From the NCBI GenBank assembly GCA_028456385.1, contig JALNQF010000007.1, positions 124,001 to 188,000 of the forward strand: a stretch of 64,000 bases of DNA, given 5' to 3'. The stretch's first letter is position 1, and each line of letters starts with the position of its first letter. This stretch comes from Ophiosphaerella korrae (taxonomy: Eukaryota > Ascomycota > Dothideomycetes > Pleosporales > Phaeosphaeriaceae). Shown here piece after piece: positions 12,220-23,251 of the stretch. A program made the translations under genes and the position numbers. The notes below the pieces were generated by a model. That model ran no database searches. It saw only the letters and a list, made by a program, of their open reading frames with translations, and was not told where the DNA came from.

Positions 12220-13370
12220 TCATGCAAACAGATACCCCTCGTTTCCCGGTGCATATCTACCTCCCGTGATTGGGAATGTCTTCAATATCTCGCCCAGTGC
12301 CTTGAAGTCTGCCTCGCTCAGCGCTGCCGGCCTTGTATTCTCCTCGATCCTCGCAGACGTAGCAGCGCCAGGAATTGGTATGATGGTTGGCATACCCGGT
12401 TTCTCGCTCTGGTACAGCACCCATCCAAGTCCGATTTGCGCTGCCGTAACACCCTTCTGCTTCGCGAGCTTTTCAACAGCGTCAACCAATTTGAGGTTCT
12501 GATCGAAGACATCGGGCTGGAAGCGTGGTAGATAAGAGATAAAGGACCCTGGCTCTATGTCACTGTGGCTCTTGTATTTACCCGTCTACTGCACATTAGC
12601 GTACGTATATGCCAGAAAAGGTTCTACACTTGCCAAGAAGCCTCGCCCGAGGGGCGAGTAGGCAATAATAGGGATACCCAACTCAGCGCATGTTGCAGCT
12701 ACCCCGTTCTCGAGTATCTCCGTTGCCCATAACGAGAACTCGACCTCTACCGCAGAAATCGGATGCACCGCATGCGCCTTCCGAATGCTCTTCTCTCCAA
12801 CTTCGCTCAAGCTAATGCCGCCGAGTTTGCCTGCTTTGACATATTCCGCGATATAATTAACTGTATCTTCAATTGGGACATCAAGGTCGACTCTGGCTAT
12901 AGCAGAAAGCTGTATCAGCATCTATTTCTCGTATATTACTTAGGTAGACACTTACCACATTCAAAAAGATCGAGGAACTTCTTTCCCTCCAGAACGCGTA
13001 GGCATTCATCGATACTGCGCTGAACGCCTGCTTTGCTGCCGTCAGGCTTCAATGTGCCCGGCACAACGCCTCCTTTGATTGAAAGCACAACTTTTTCCGC
13101 GTCTTCGGGATATTTGGTAAAGTACTCGTTGAGTAAATGAAGTGAATTGCGCTCGGGGCTACCATATAACTCGCCACCGTTCCAGTTGTTCGCACCGAGT
13201 GAGAGCGCGGTGCGCATAGCTTCGAAGCTCTGCGATTGCGACGGTGGGCTCTGCCGCCATGTCAGGCCTACACATCTTGTTAGTGGTAGCAGATAGTGTG
13301 AGTGCATATGACTCTTACCCATAAGACCATAGCCTACTTGACCAACATCTTTTCCTGTAAGTCGAGGCAT
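12220..13370 (-). CDS. plr1: Aldo-keto reductase, pyridoxal reductase (AKR8) type
   Basis: Four exons in transcript order (13319-13370, 12956-13267, 12634-12896, 12220-12585) join to 330 aa. The TIM-barrel reductase shows YGLMGLTWRQ, NWNGGELYGSP, YPEDAEKVVLSIKGG, LDLFECARVD and AYSPLGRGFLTG, the pattern of fission-yeast Plr1, which reduces pyridoxal to pyridoxine with NADPH. The N in NNWNGG stands where most aldo-keto reductases have Asp, so catalysis may follow the AKR8 variant. The third intron (12586-12633) begins GCAAGT instead of GT. Only that non-canonical GC-AG splice restores the conserved GFLTG; every GT choice tested breaks the frame. The role is vitamin B6 salvage by family inference. 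Confidence 0.88.
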
Positions 13371-13873
13371 TTAATCGTCTGATTCGAGAGTTGTTGTGAA
13401 GCTGAAGGTTTTGGTTGGTGGGGTAGCTTCTCAATGATATCACCACAATGGCTGCTTGATTACGCTGCGTCGAGCTCTCCCATTAACACTTTATACAGTG
13501 ACCATGGAGTGTATCAGGCCCAAAACTAATTATTTGATTGCCTAAATTAGACGAGATCCTCATCGGGCAAATGTCTCACCGGCGGCCGAATCACCTTGCA
13601 TCGTGACGTTGCTCGGAGTCGAGTCTTTGAGTCCGGATGCATGGATTGCTGGAGGAGCTCGTAATTACGAGCTCATATTCAGTCAGTTGCACTGGTCCAG
13701 CAACTCAGCAAACACGAGCCTTGATCATTAATGGACTTAGGACGAGTTGAGGACGCATCCTCTATTCCGCAGATAAAAAAGCACGGACGAAAGTCGTTTG
13801 ATGTCCATGCCAGGCATCCGAATCAGTTGTAAATATTATAAGTACACTACGGTCTGTCTTCGCTCAGATACGA
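13371..13873. other. Intergenic region between the aldo-keto reductase and ceramidase genes
   Basis: 503 bp with no supported gene; it presumably holds the promoter of the reductase and the 3' end of the ceramidase transcript. Confidence 0.5.
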
Positions 13874-15040
13874 TTATTGGCCTTTCTTCACACCACTCCT
13901 CCCCACCGTATCTAAATCTCTCAGTACAGCTTTCACTGGCCAGACAAAGCCCTCTTCAATCCTACTAATTTGACCCTCTTCGATGGTGACTAGATACTCG
14001 ACAAGTGCCATTCCTACATACGCTCCAATACCAGTCAGAATGTGCCACCAACCATGCAACTCGAAGATAAAGCCCCTGCAACCAAGTCAGTGTCTATTTT
14101 CGCCTTCCATTCTGTTCTCCGATATATCAGCTTACCAGGGTAATCCTATAGCTCGTTTAAACGCAGTGACATAGCCACACAAATGAAAGTCAATATTCCA
14201 AAGGAAGTATCCGAACAGACCAGAGGCTACGCAATCATTAGTATACCCTTCCACGCCTTCATAACTTTAGCAGAAGACCTACAAATCCCAAACGTGGCCA
14301 TGCTCCCCAGTCTCTTCCGACCCTCTTCGCTCTTGACGTTGCGCTTAATCAGCACCCTCGTCTTCCTAGACACCAAGAAAATCATAATCGCAAAAACAAT
14401 CTCATGCACGTAAATTTCGTCTGCCCATACGTGATAAACAGATACCGGGATGAGCGAGCCAAGGATTGCAACCGTATATTTGCGTCGCTGGGCAAGTGTC
14501 GCTTCGTGGCAGAGCAATTGGTGCAGAAGCGTGCCGACGGCGAGGAACATGGATAGATCGTCGCCCATTTGGCTGTGGTACTTTAGTGTTGCGTGGAACC
14601 AGGCCGAGAGCAGGCCGACGCCAATGAGACCCCAGTAGGGAAAGGCCAGGGTCGAAAGGAGGCCGCCATCTTTACGGGGCTGTACTCGACGGAGACCATG
14701 GAGGCCATAGATAACTATTAGGTTGTGGAGTTAGTGTTCCTGATGGCATTTGCAATTTCGAGAATGTGCCTCGTACTGTATGTGGCGTTGGTTAATGTGT
14801 TGATAAATTCTCCTATATGCGGTGTGATGATGTAGTCCTTGTATGTATAAGCTGTCACGATGCTGATCATCTCATTGGTTCTTCATACCTCTTCACAGAA
14901 ACTATATGACATTAGCCAAGCTCGACTACACGCGTACAGGGACAGGGACAGCTACGTCCAAATACCTACTTGTGATTGGAGGTTGTTGGGCCCCATGTTC
15001 CTTCCTTGGGGCCTGTGGGATATGGCCAACGCAGCTGCAT
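13874..15040 (-). CDS. Alkaline (phyto)ceramidase, with an unresolved frame conflict near the N-terminus
   Basis: Six coding blocks in transcript order: 14970-15040, 14889-14901, 14777-14851, 14283-14714, 14136-14226 and 13874-14075, about 294 aa. Conserved blocks are WGPTTSN, FCEE, GEFINTLTNATY, SAWFHATLKYHSQMGDDLSM, GLPWGF and ELHGWWHILTG. They supply the His and Asp residues expected for the zinc and calcium sites of this seven-helix ER/Golgi enzyme, which splits (phyto)ceramide into sphingoid base and fatty acid. The tiny second exon ends FCEE before a perfect GTATGA donor in phase 0, but the next acceptor requires phase 1, so the model is one base short. Splicing earlier at GTGAAG keeps the frame but removes the CEE metal-site residues. 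A frameshift, a sequencing error or unusual splicing could explain this. Confidence 0.75.
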
Positions 15041-15435
15041 ATGGTCTTTCACGGCTATGTAGGATTTGACAGCGGACGCAAAACGACAACTTGCAAATGA
15101 GATAAAGTGGATGAAGGTGTGGATAAGCTTGGGTAATGAGTAGGAGCTTTGACCGTATGAGATGCGCGTGGCACGCTAATAAATGGCTCAAAGATACCAA
15201 ATTTAGGTTGGTTTACGAATCGACATCCGAAAAGTGTGCATGCACCTAAACGCAAACTGTGAGTGTTTCGGACCTTCGGTATCCTTGGCAGTGTGCATCG
15301 TCTCATTAGGGTTTAACTTAGACTCAGTTTGGGGAAAATTCAGGCTTATACAACATTTAGTGCGCAAGATACTAAAAAATCAATCAGAATGGTTCGTTCG
15401 TTCAAAAACAATAAACAGAACTGCAAAAATTAAAC
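15041..15435. other. Intergenic region between the ceramidase gene and tRNA-Pro
   Basis: 395 bp without a recognised feature. It contains the upstream region of the ceramidase gene and, next to the tRNA, an A-run that acts as the T-run terminator on the minus strand. Confidence 0.5.
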
Positions 15436-15524
15436 GGGTCTTGCCGCGACTCGAACGCGGGGCCTCTCGCAAATATGCTTGGGTTCAACCCTAAGCGAGA
15501 ATCATACCACTAGACCACAAGACC
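15436..15524 (-). tRNA. tRNA-Pro (AGG) with a 17-nt intron
   Basis: The reverse strand folds into a standard cloverleaf. The acceptor stem is GGTCTTG with CAAGACC and discriminator C. The D arm begins TGGTCTAGTGG, the anticodon stem is CTCGC with GCGAG, and the T arm carries GTTCGAGTC. The anticodon AGG is complementary to 15490-15492. A 17-nt intron (15472-15488) follows the base 3' of the anticodon, the usual site for nuclear tRNA introns; without it the tRNA is 72 nt. Downstream on the minus strand a TTTTT run fits RNA polymerase III termination. Confidence 0.95.
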
Positions 15525-16196
15525 GTTGATCTGAAGCTTGATATAATATTCCAATTTTAGTATGAACATATTCATCTCATATATTTACAAATTATGAATT
15601 TACTTTTTCAATTGAGGTGCTAAGCTATGACTCGATAATCGCTAGGGTGTGGGGCTTGCGCTCATTCACAACGAAAGTTTTGTTCTATACTTATGATGTT
15701 ATTGTTGGATTTTGGAGCCTTTCGTCTCATATACAATTAATTGCGACAATAAATTCAATCAATTATCAACTAAGAGCACGCAGTGTAAACTACTGTCTAC
15801 ATCAAACGAGCAAGTATCCTAATTATATGTACAGTATGTAAATCGTCTAATCTTACCCACCCTCTCTATAATTGTATTATGGGATAAATGATGGAGGTAG
15901 AGATTGGAATCTAATATCAACCGAGCTGTATCCTTTATCCTTCTTTTCCAACGTATATTACATGATGCAACAGGGCGAGAGTTCACTGTAAAGCACAGAT
16001 TAAACAAACCAGTTATTTAATAATATCAATGGATAGATCATGACCAAGACCAGCTGTATGGTGAAGATAGAGTTATCATTCAAATGGATCTACGAATAAC
16101 GCATAAGTAATCACAACGCCTTTGCTAGATGCTTATGCAACCAATCCCTACATATTACTCCTAACAATACCTTAGTTATTACGCTTACACCATGTT
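15525..16196. other. AT-rich intergenic stretch
   Basis: 672 bp moderately rich in AT, without a preserved reading frame or recognisable RNA. Confidence 0.45.
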
Positions 16197-18050
16197 CTAA
16201 ACCATATGCTGATCTAAAGTGTCCTTACCTTCTTCAACACCATCCAATGCTTTTTTCTCTGGCTCTTGACTTTGGTCTACCTCTACGGTATCAGTCTGAT
16301 CGTTATCTTCCTCCTCAATGCCCTCCTTTGGAATACCCGAATCGTTTTCTACGGTTTCCTTCTTTTTACTCCCATATGGGGCCCAGCGCGGAATAGTAGG
16401 CTGTCTCTGTGGCCTGCGATTGCTAGACTTCGGGTTCTTTGCAATTGAGCCATCGTCCATGCGTTTCCATTCCGTATCTTGCCCATCGACATGATCAGAA
16501 ATGTCAGCATCGCTTTCATCCTCCCAGATCATCAAGTTTGTTCCATTAATCTCGTATGATTTACCGCCGGTTCGAGGAACAAAGAAGACGTCAGAGCCGC
16601 ATTTGTCAAAGTCCTGCTCCCACGTCGCTTTTTGCTGTAGCTTGAGAATGTAGTCCATAGGTAAGGCGAACAGAACATTATCATCTTTATCATAAAGCTC
16701 TTTTAGTGGATAATCGAGACACGCCAGCCCAAAACTGCAGTCGATTCGACTAGATAGAGGATGGATGCGCCCACCGAAAACCTTCGTTTCGAAAGCAATA
16801 CCGCTCTCAGTCCACATGTTCTCTCCGAAGAACACTTCCGGCTCTGATAGCAGCGGGTGGTCATGGTGTGGGCCAGAGACTTCGCAGAAGTGAGAGACCT
16901 CGTGAGTGAGGCAGATAGCTAGGAAAAGATTGAAGCGTAGAACCATCGCCGGCTCAGGGTATTGCAACAGGCTAAGCTTCTTTGCAGTGGTATAGAAATC
17001 AGAGTGTAAACAGATGCGGCTCGTATGGCATTTATCATTGATCTTGCGCATTAAGCCATTTTTGTAGTCCTTTACCAAGCCCATTGATGCATAAGCTGTC
17101 TCTGGGGGTAATGGGTCATGATGAAAGAAAAAATGAATGGTATCCACCTGGTTTTCCAAGAAGTTCAAAAAGGTTTTCTGACGCTCTCCAGACCAAGCAA
17201 CACTCTCCCGGATCCGGAAGCATGGCTGTCCGTATAGTTTCGAGGTTTCTTCGCATGGCTCGCGTTTGCCAAAAACTAGTGTTTGCCAAAAATGAGATGT
17301 AGCCTGGGATGTAAGAAGTTGAGTTGCGAGTCGTAGTCCAGGTTTCAGTACTTCATAGATTGCATTGGGGCAACCATGCCAATTTTCGAGGCGGAAAATG
17401 GAATGGATCTTGTTGTCAAGCGTACAGGACGGGTCGGATACATCGTTGGCGAACGTCACCGCTTGCTTCTTGATGAGATCGACTGGGTCAAACCCTAATT
17501 TCGCAGGCTTCCGTTTCGATACGTTCTTGCGGTGACCGAGCAGCCTTCGATATTTCTCGAGCGCCTTACGATCGGCCACTTGGGCTAGGTGGTGATTGAT
17601 CGAGATGCTCAACTGTAGCCCAAAATCCTTGGGCACCTCGATAGTTGATGGCGTAAATGATAACACATCGTCGTGGCTTAGCATATCTGGCAAATCTTGA
17701 ACAAGCTTTTCGATGCAAGCATCCATGATGACACCTTCTTTGAGCTTGTGGAGTAATACAGCGTTCTCACCCCGATCTTCGACCCGATAATCACCCTCAC
17801 TGCCACTGGGGAGGAACTGGCGCATCTTCTCAGATAAGGACTTGGGTGGGCCACAATCAGCTGGAGTATTTGACTCAGTAGGTTCCCATTCCATACTATC
17901 AGGGTCTTGCTCGTGAAAAGCTGACTTGGGAATTTCTTTATGTTCCGAATGCTCCTCATTTGTTTCTGTATCCTGGTTCAAGCGTTCCTCAATCAAATGC
18001 GTTGTATGTAGCATCGCCTCATATGCCTTGCGATACCGGAAAGGATCCAT
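16197..18050 (-). CDS. Unrecognised 617-aa protein with an HExxH motif
   Basis: One uninterrupted frame of 618 codons starts at 18050. I do not recognise a characterised family. The N-terminal 100 residues and the last 120 are acidic and low in complexity. A central folded part spans about residues 110-500. Within it a hydrophobic helix-like segment ends LTHEVSHFCE, giving the zinc-protease signature HEVSH at residues 383-387 (genomic 16890-16904). Glu residues at 410, 415 and 421 follow in FGENMWTESGIAFETKVFGG and could supply the third, gluzincin-like ligand. This arrangement resembles poorly characterised fungal proteins with a Glu-rich strand followed by FGG after an HExxH helix. No signal peptide is visible, so it is probably intracellular. 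Peptidase activity is inference only. Confidence 0.7.
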   Translation of the reverse strand: MDPFRYRKAYEAMLHTTHLIEERLNQDTETNEEHSEHKEIPKSAFHEQDPDSMEWEPTESNTPADCGPPKSLSEKMRQFLPSGSEGDYRVEDRGENAVLLHKLKEGVIMDACIEKLVQDLPDMLSHDDVLSFTPSTIEVPKDFGLQLSISINHHLAQVADRKALEKYRRLLGHRKNVSKRKPAKLGFDPVDLIKKQAVTFANDVSDPSCTLDNKIHSIFRLENWHGCPNAIYEVLKPGLRLATQLLTSQATSHFWQTLVFGKREPCEETSKLYGQPCFRIRESVAWSGERQKTFLNFLENQVDTIHFFFHHDPLPPETAYASMGLVKDYKNGLMRKINDKCHTSRICLHSDFYTTAKKLSLLQYPEPAMVLRFNLFLAICLTHEVSHFCEVSGPHHDHPLLSEPEVFFGENMWTESGIAFETKVFGGRIHPLSSRIDCSFGLACLDYPLKELYDKDDNVLFALPMDYILKLQQKATWEQDFDKCGSDVFFVPRTGGKSYEINGTNLMIWEDESDADISDHVDGQDTEWKRMDDGSIAKNPKSSNRRPQRQPTIPRWAPYGSKKKETVENDSGIPKEGIEEEDNDQTDTVEVDQSQEPEKKALDGVEEGKDTLDQHMV

Positions 18051-18880
18051 GCTGGCTGCCGTTAGTCACGGATCGCGAAAGTTTTCCTGGCCAAGAAAAG
18101 GAATCTGGATTTCGAGATAATCCAGCTCTTGAACGTAATATATAGATATGAGAGCCAGAAGATTCAAGTATCTCAATGCTGATTTCCCGGTGGAGTTGAT
18201 TTCTCAATGTGTCATAGAGCGGGTGTACCAGGAGACAATGATTCATCAAGATTGCTTGTCCGGGCACTTTCCGAATCGAATCGACCAGAAGAAGCCTTGA
18301 ACTCGATGCCAGCCATTTCCCGGTTCCCCTATTGACAGCGCTTGGACCGGCTACCACTCATGAGGAATCGCTGTAGTGAGGGGTAAATCTTACCCGAAGC
18401 TATGAAAGCGGTCAAAGCCCACAGGAAAACTGTAAATAGCGCATCCAAAACATGCAGTCTTCTAGCTATAAGGGTTGGGATTGCGATGTGGGCGGTCAAA
18501 GTCTTGGAGGTCGGTGTGAGCTGCCTAGCTTATGCAGTGGGTAACTAGCTAACCAACTAGTGTAATGCACGGTCCAACGGTCCAACTTCAGTCACTCTGC
18601 TGATCTTGGCCGCAGGCTGCAGCGCATTTATGAATATGTTTGATAAATCGAGATTGGATGAGCAAAGTCAAATTAGAGGGTTTGTAAATCGTATGAAGGC
18701 ATTCTGAAACAAATCTGACAATATCCACTTTCCCAGCTCCACCAAAACAGCAAACCCGACTATACCCACTTTCCAACTAATATCGATGATTGAAGCAAAT
18801 AAAGCCCTCAATGTTGCGGAACAACATTTTCCATGAATCTGAAAAGTAAAGCTCGATTCTATGGAATTCTTGACAAATCA
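18051..18880. other. Intergenic region
   Basis: 830 bp without a supported gene. A 112-codon minus-strand frame (18019-18357) overlaps the start of the HExxH gene but shows no recognisable feature. Confidence 0.4.
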
Positions 18881-20730
18881 CTACAAAAACCATTCCAGGA
18901 GCGCTTTGTTATACAAACTAACCGTCTCAAATTCTTCAACCCCATTGCACCCCTTCACCTGAGTCAGCGAGTCAAATATAGTCTTCAGATCTTCGTCAAA
19001 TGTTGGCTCAGCTTCTGTTCCCAATCTATCTGTTCTCAGTCCGCTCTTCAAATCAACGAAAGCAATACTAGCCTGCGCACGTGCGACACGATCCATCCGT
19101 CTCAATTCCGCCTTCCAGTCATCGCCAGGTTTCCCATGATAGCCAGTATTGCGCTGAAATGTCGTGAGTAGATTTCGCATATTCATCCATTTCTCGAAAG
19201 AAGCTTGTAAACGGGTGAAATCCCCCCCCAATCTCAAGCGAAGCTTGTCAGTGTCGTTGTCCCAAAATTGATAAAGCAGATTATCCATTCTTTCTTCAGC
19301 TAGAGGATCATAATCATCGTCTATAAACTGATTGATACTGTTTAAGAAAGATAACAGGAGTTTAAACAACTCTCCACGTAACTCCTTTCCTTGCCGAATG
19401 CCGAGCTTGGAAACATGGATATGGGTTGTCATATTTGGCATCCTGCTAGAGCTTTGTGCGTTTGTGTGTTGGGCGACGTCTTGACGACGCAAAATTTGGT
19501 CGATCCCCGAGTGTTCCGTATCTTGTAGTGTACTGGGTGGAATTACTGAGTCTTGCCTTTCTGACACCTGTCTCCGAGGATTGTGGTAAGTTCCCGAAGG
19601 ACCGGCAGTGGGTGATCGTAAATTGTTGTCATAGCTTGTTAATAGAGTATCCGAGAGCAATCCTTTAAGATAATCAGCGTGACTACGATTATGTGTGGCC
19701 AATAAAAACACTAACTTTGTGTATCTGCCATCGCTTCATCAGGATCAACTACAGTCTCGCTGTCGAATCTCTGCTGCTGCCATGTCCGATCAGTATTATA
19801 TAGATATTCTTGATTCACACGCGGCTCGTCGTCTATGGCACACACTGGCAACATAAGCGTAGGTGACCTAGGTCCATTCCACACATCTCTTTCTCGTGCT
19901 CGTGGCGATATTGTGGTTGCTCGTGCTGTTTTTGCGACCTTTTGTAATTTTCCTGCTGAGAACTGTCCCTGGGAACTGATTGCCTTACGTTTGTTTGGGG
20001 TCACAAACGATTGAGCTCCTGTTGGAAATGTGGCATCGCTGATATCCTCGTTAGGGTGTCCGAGCAATTCAGTGGATGGCTCAGTCCGCGAACTGCTTGC
20101 AACGGGAAACATTGATGGAGCCTGGGGGGCACGAAGAAAGGAGTCTAACGTGCTTAACCCATTTAAACGTAGAGGTATCTCGGAACTTTCATATTCTGAC
20201 TGTTCGCTTTCCGAAATATCGCGTATTACTGCATTGGCTTTGCTTTTACTTTTGCGTGTTGAATTCTCAACAGCGTGTCTAGTAATCCAGCAGCGTAAGC
20301 GAAAACGAATGCTAGGCGTGAATCAGCCAAATTGAATACAACGATATTCTTTATCTGTAGCTTACTTATCTTGATCAGCTTGCTTGGCCCACTGTAACTC
20401 ATCCGAAGCACTCCCCCAAAGTGTTGTTCCATAGTCCAGTCCTAACTCTTGAACTTCTCTATCTAGAGCACCGTCCTTGGCTAATTCAGCCAAAAGTTTC
20501 TCTCTATTGTTGCGATGAGAAGCGCGAAAGGAGTCGGCCATTTCTTTGATTCTCTTATGCATTTTATTGGCCTCGTCCTTTGGAAAAACTGGGTTCTTAC
20601 GTTTCCCCCTCGTCTCGCTATAAAGACCAATAGGTTCATATATATCCTCAAAAGACTTCTTTTTAGCGATACAGCACTCAAGGAAATCAGTATTGGCAAT
20701 GTTGGACGACTGAGAATCCATGATGACCAA
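18881..20730 (-). CDS. Hypothetical 580-aa protein, no family recognised
   Basis: Exons in transcript order 20366-20730, 19716-20311 and 18881-19662 join in frame to 580 aa. The introns (54 and 53 nt) have GTAAGC and GTTAGT donors. Residues 1-120 are highly charged and helical (KKKSFEDIYEPIG, KMHKRIKEMADSF). The middle 250 residues are disordered and rich in Ser, Thr and Pro, with basic patches that could serve nuclear localisation. The C-terminal 180 residues look folded and alpha-helical (RQGKELRGELFKLLLSFLN, FEKWMNMRNLLTTFQRNTGYHG, DWKAELRRMDRVARAQ). No catalytic motif or membrane span is seen. The acceptor of the second intron was chosen because it is the one that keeps phase; it is the least certain join. 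Possibly lineage-restricted. Confidence 0.55.
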
Positions 20731-21492
20731 TAATGATGTGAGCAGCTAGAAGCTACCTAAAGGGTGGAATAGTTTTGATGTTTTCCTAGAATATTCAATA
20801 GCAACCAGTAGCATAGATCTACTTTGTAAGAAGAGGATATCTGATTATGGGATAGACCGCAAGCTAAATACATACTAAATACATATATGCAGCCTTCAAT
20901 GCCTGGGCTTGATTCGGGCAAGGCTGTGGTGAAGGCTGTGCAAGGTTAGCACATTCATGCGATTTGCAGCTGAGGATTTTGATAGGACGCCACCCGCGCA
21001 TTAGTTCTTCTTTGGGAGAGATACGGCCAGTCTTTCCATCTGTGTCGTTGTCTGTTTCTGTGTTGCATAAACAGCAGGGTTACTTCAATTGCCAAGGCTA
21101 GGCATAGCCTCGTTGGTTGTGAAAAAGGCACATGCAATACCAAGAGCCATTTTTTGCGCTATATATATTTGAAATAAACTTCCGGTAGTTTTTGCAAGGG
21201 GATTTCCTTGCCCAATTCTCAAAGTTCAATATTTTCACGAATTAACGTGCAGAAGTTATCTAGGCGCCGACACTGCCCACCTTCCGTTACCGCTGGGGCT
21301 GCGCCCCTGCGGCACAGCGACAAACAACGCATGACCAAACTCGTATACTGAGACGATATCGGCTTGTGTGGTCCCACTTTGCCGATCTCAACTGCACAAG
21401 ATGATATCGCTTGATCAATTGAATTTTCGCCTTTCTTCAATCGGGAGTCAAGCATCCTGCTCAACGAGTTCTCAGAGCTGCTTAACTGTCGC
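20731..21492. other. Intergenic region
   Basis: 762 bp with no supported gene. It includes remnants of possible coding sequence just downstream of the broken regulator: after its TGA, in-frame codons continue briefly to a second TGA. Confidence 0.4.
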
Positions 21493-23251
21493 TCATGTGT
21501 TATATCCAGTATCTGTTTCAACATCCTTAAGAACATTCCATATACGCGCTTTCCGCGATATTCCTTTGATGTGTTTCGCAGCTATCAGAGTCAGCAGACA
21601 TTTTCCTATCATTATTCGAGTGTGGGTCAGATAACAGAAATTATAGACGCACCGTAGAATAGTCCGTGGGGCGAAAATACTTTGAGAGAAGCAGGGAAGT
21701 CGGATATCGCTATGTTAGTAATACTTACGGCTTCGTTTTGGATTAAAGGCGCATAGCTCTCGTCCTGGAGCGTAGGTTCAGCATACAGAAGAATATGAAT
21801 GATATGGTACCAGAAAGCGGCGGCAGCTGCCGCCGTTACAGGAAAGTGAACTTTGCGCAAACCTTCTTTATCGGTTTCTCCATAATGTATGCCAACGAAT
21901 GTTTCTAACAAGCCAGCCCGCCACGCCTCTAATTCGTGGAGAAGCGCTTCTCTTTTGTCCTTGCTGACTGCAGATCGACCAAGGTCGCTGAAGACGAGGT
22001 TCGCAACCCTTGCCAGAATCCAGACAACGGGATTCCTAAGTACGTCCTCCCGAGTCTCGTTTTCAACCCATGTCACTGCCCATTCTGAGGGGTCGAGTAC
22101 CAATGGCTTCTCGCTTGCTAATGCCAATGTAATCTCATGTCTTATATATATCCAGAAGTTGGCACGGTCAGTACCTGTGCTTTATGCAGTGATATTACGC
22201 GATCTAATCAACGTTGTCAGGCTTAGAAAATGGCGACGATAGTCTTCCGATCGGAGTGCTCCGTGTATCTCATAGCTAAGCAATAACATACTAGCTGTCA
22301 ATGTATGCTCATGGGCAGGTATACTCAAAGTGTAAATGAGGAGACGTAGGGCTTCACCATAATGCTTTACTGCTACGAATTTCCAGTATGGGTTAGTACT
22401 CGCATTGGAAAGCGCAAGGTGATTCGCCGTGAACGCATTCACACGATGAAATAGCAACGGCGACGTGAGAACGAGCTGTGGTACTCGTAACTGATATGTA
22501 CTGCTGTCTAGGCATCGGCGTAGGAAGTTAGTTTAGCGCTCGTACAGTTTATACATGGTATCACATACGATCAAATAGATCCATCCAGATAGCGACCGTG
22601 CGGACATACGTTTGGAGAAGAAACGCAGTTTCACAGCTCAAAGATATAGGCCCTATTGAGCCACTATTTCCTACAGGGGCAGGACGTGTGACTGCATAGC
22701 TGGTGGCAGTCATACCATACAAATGTGCATCTTCTGGAAGTTGTTCCAAGTCATGCATTTGTGATTGAAATGCTTCGAGAAACGATGGCCCATCCTGAAT
22801 AGCTGCGGAATGATCTTGTGGCGTCACTACTTTCGTACTCTTTCAGTTAGAATCGTCGGACTATTCACATTCAATTTCCAAGCGTGCGCAATTTCCACAT
22901 GTAGGTTTCTTCTCGTCGCAACGCGTGTGTCGACGCTTACAAGTTTGGCTAAGCATAATCAGTATTAGCTCGATGTCGCCTTGAGAAGAAGCTCATTTCG
23001 TCACAGTGCAAAGAAGCCACAAAGGTTTGGTTAGCCATACAGCGTTTGCGAATGTGACATGTATAGGGCACGAAATCAAGACTAGCCTTGAAAATACTGC
23101 TAAAATTCACTTGGAATACGTCTGTTAACAACATACCAACCTTCGAATAATTATTAGTGATCTTGACATGATTGTGCCGTTGCTATTTCACACCTGTTCT
23201 ACTCCGACGGGCACCTCTTCGCTTCTTCTTCGGCGGTATACTGTCGTTCAT
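21493..23251 (-). pseudogene. Zn2Cys6 transcription factor, probably decayed
   Basis: The start encodes a basic N-terminus with KKKRRGARRSRTG. Splicing 23194-23251, a 4-nt exon 23137-23140 and 22869-22948 restores the zinc cluster CQTCKRRHTRC ... CGNC. Later blocks (22561-22827 region, 22182-22500 region, 21493-22180 region) encode a regulatory domain typical of fungal Zn2Cys6 factors, including FWIYIRHEIT and PLVLDPSEW. Two defects appear. The codon for the sixth Cys (22867-22869) is followed by TAG, and the only nearby donor removes that Cys. In-frame TAA at 22182-22184 cuts the domain just before a conserved segment that continues in the same frame; a 24-nt intron would be needed to bypass it. 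TGA at 21493-21495 may be early as well. It may be an active gene with unusual splicing, but decay is more likely. Confidence 0.6.

Noticed and set aside
12586..12633. GT donor GTGTAG in the aldo-keto reductase third intron
   Set aside because: It leaves phase 1 and no acceptor restores the frame; the GC donor one codon upstream does.
18019..18357. 112-codon minus-strand frame overlapping the HExxH gene start
   Set aside because: No recognisable content, overlaps a longer gene in another frame, and no splice signals tie it to a neighbour.
22950..23135. A frame containing YTCHIRKRC and CDE that hints at a second zinc cluster
   Set aside because: It lies within the predicted second intron of the decayed regulator and lacks the proper Cys spacing; probably coincidence.
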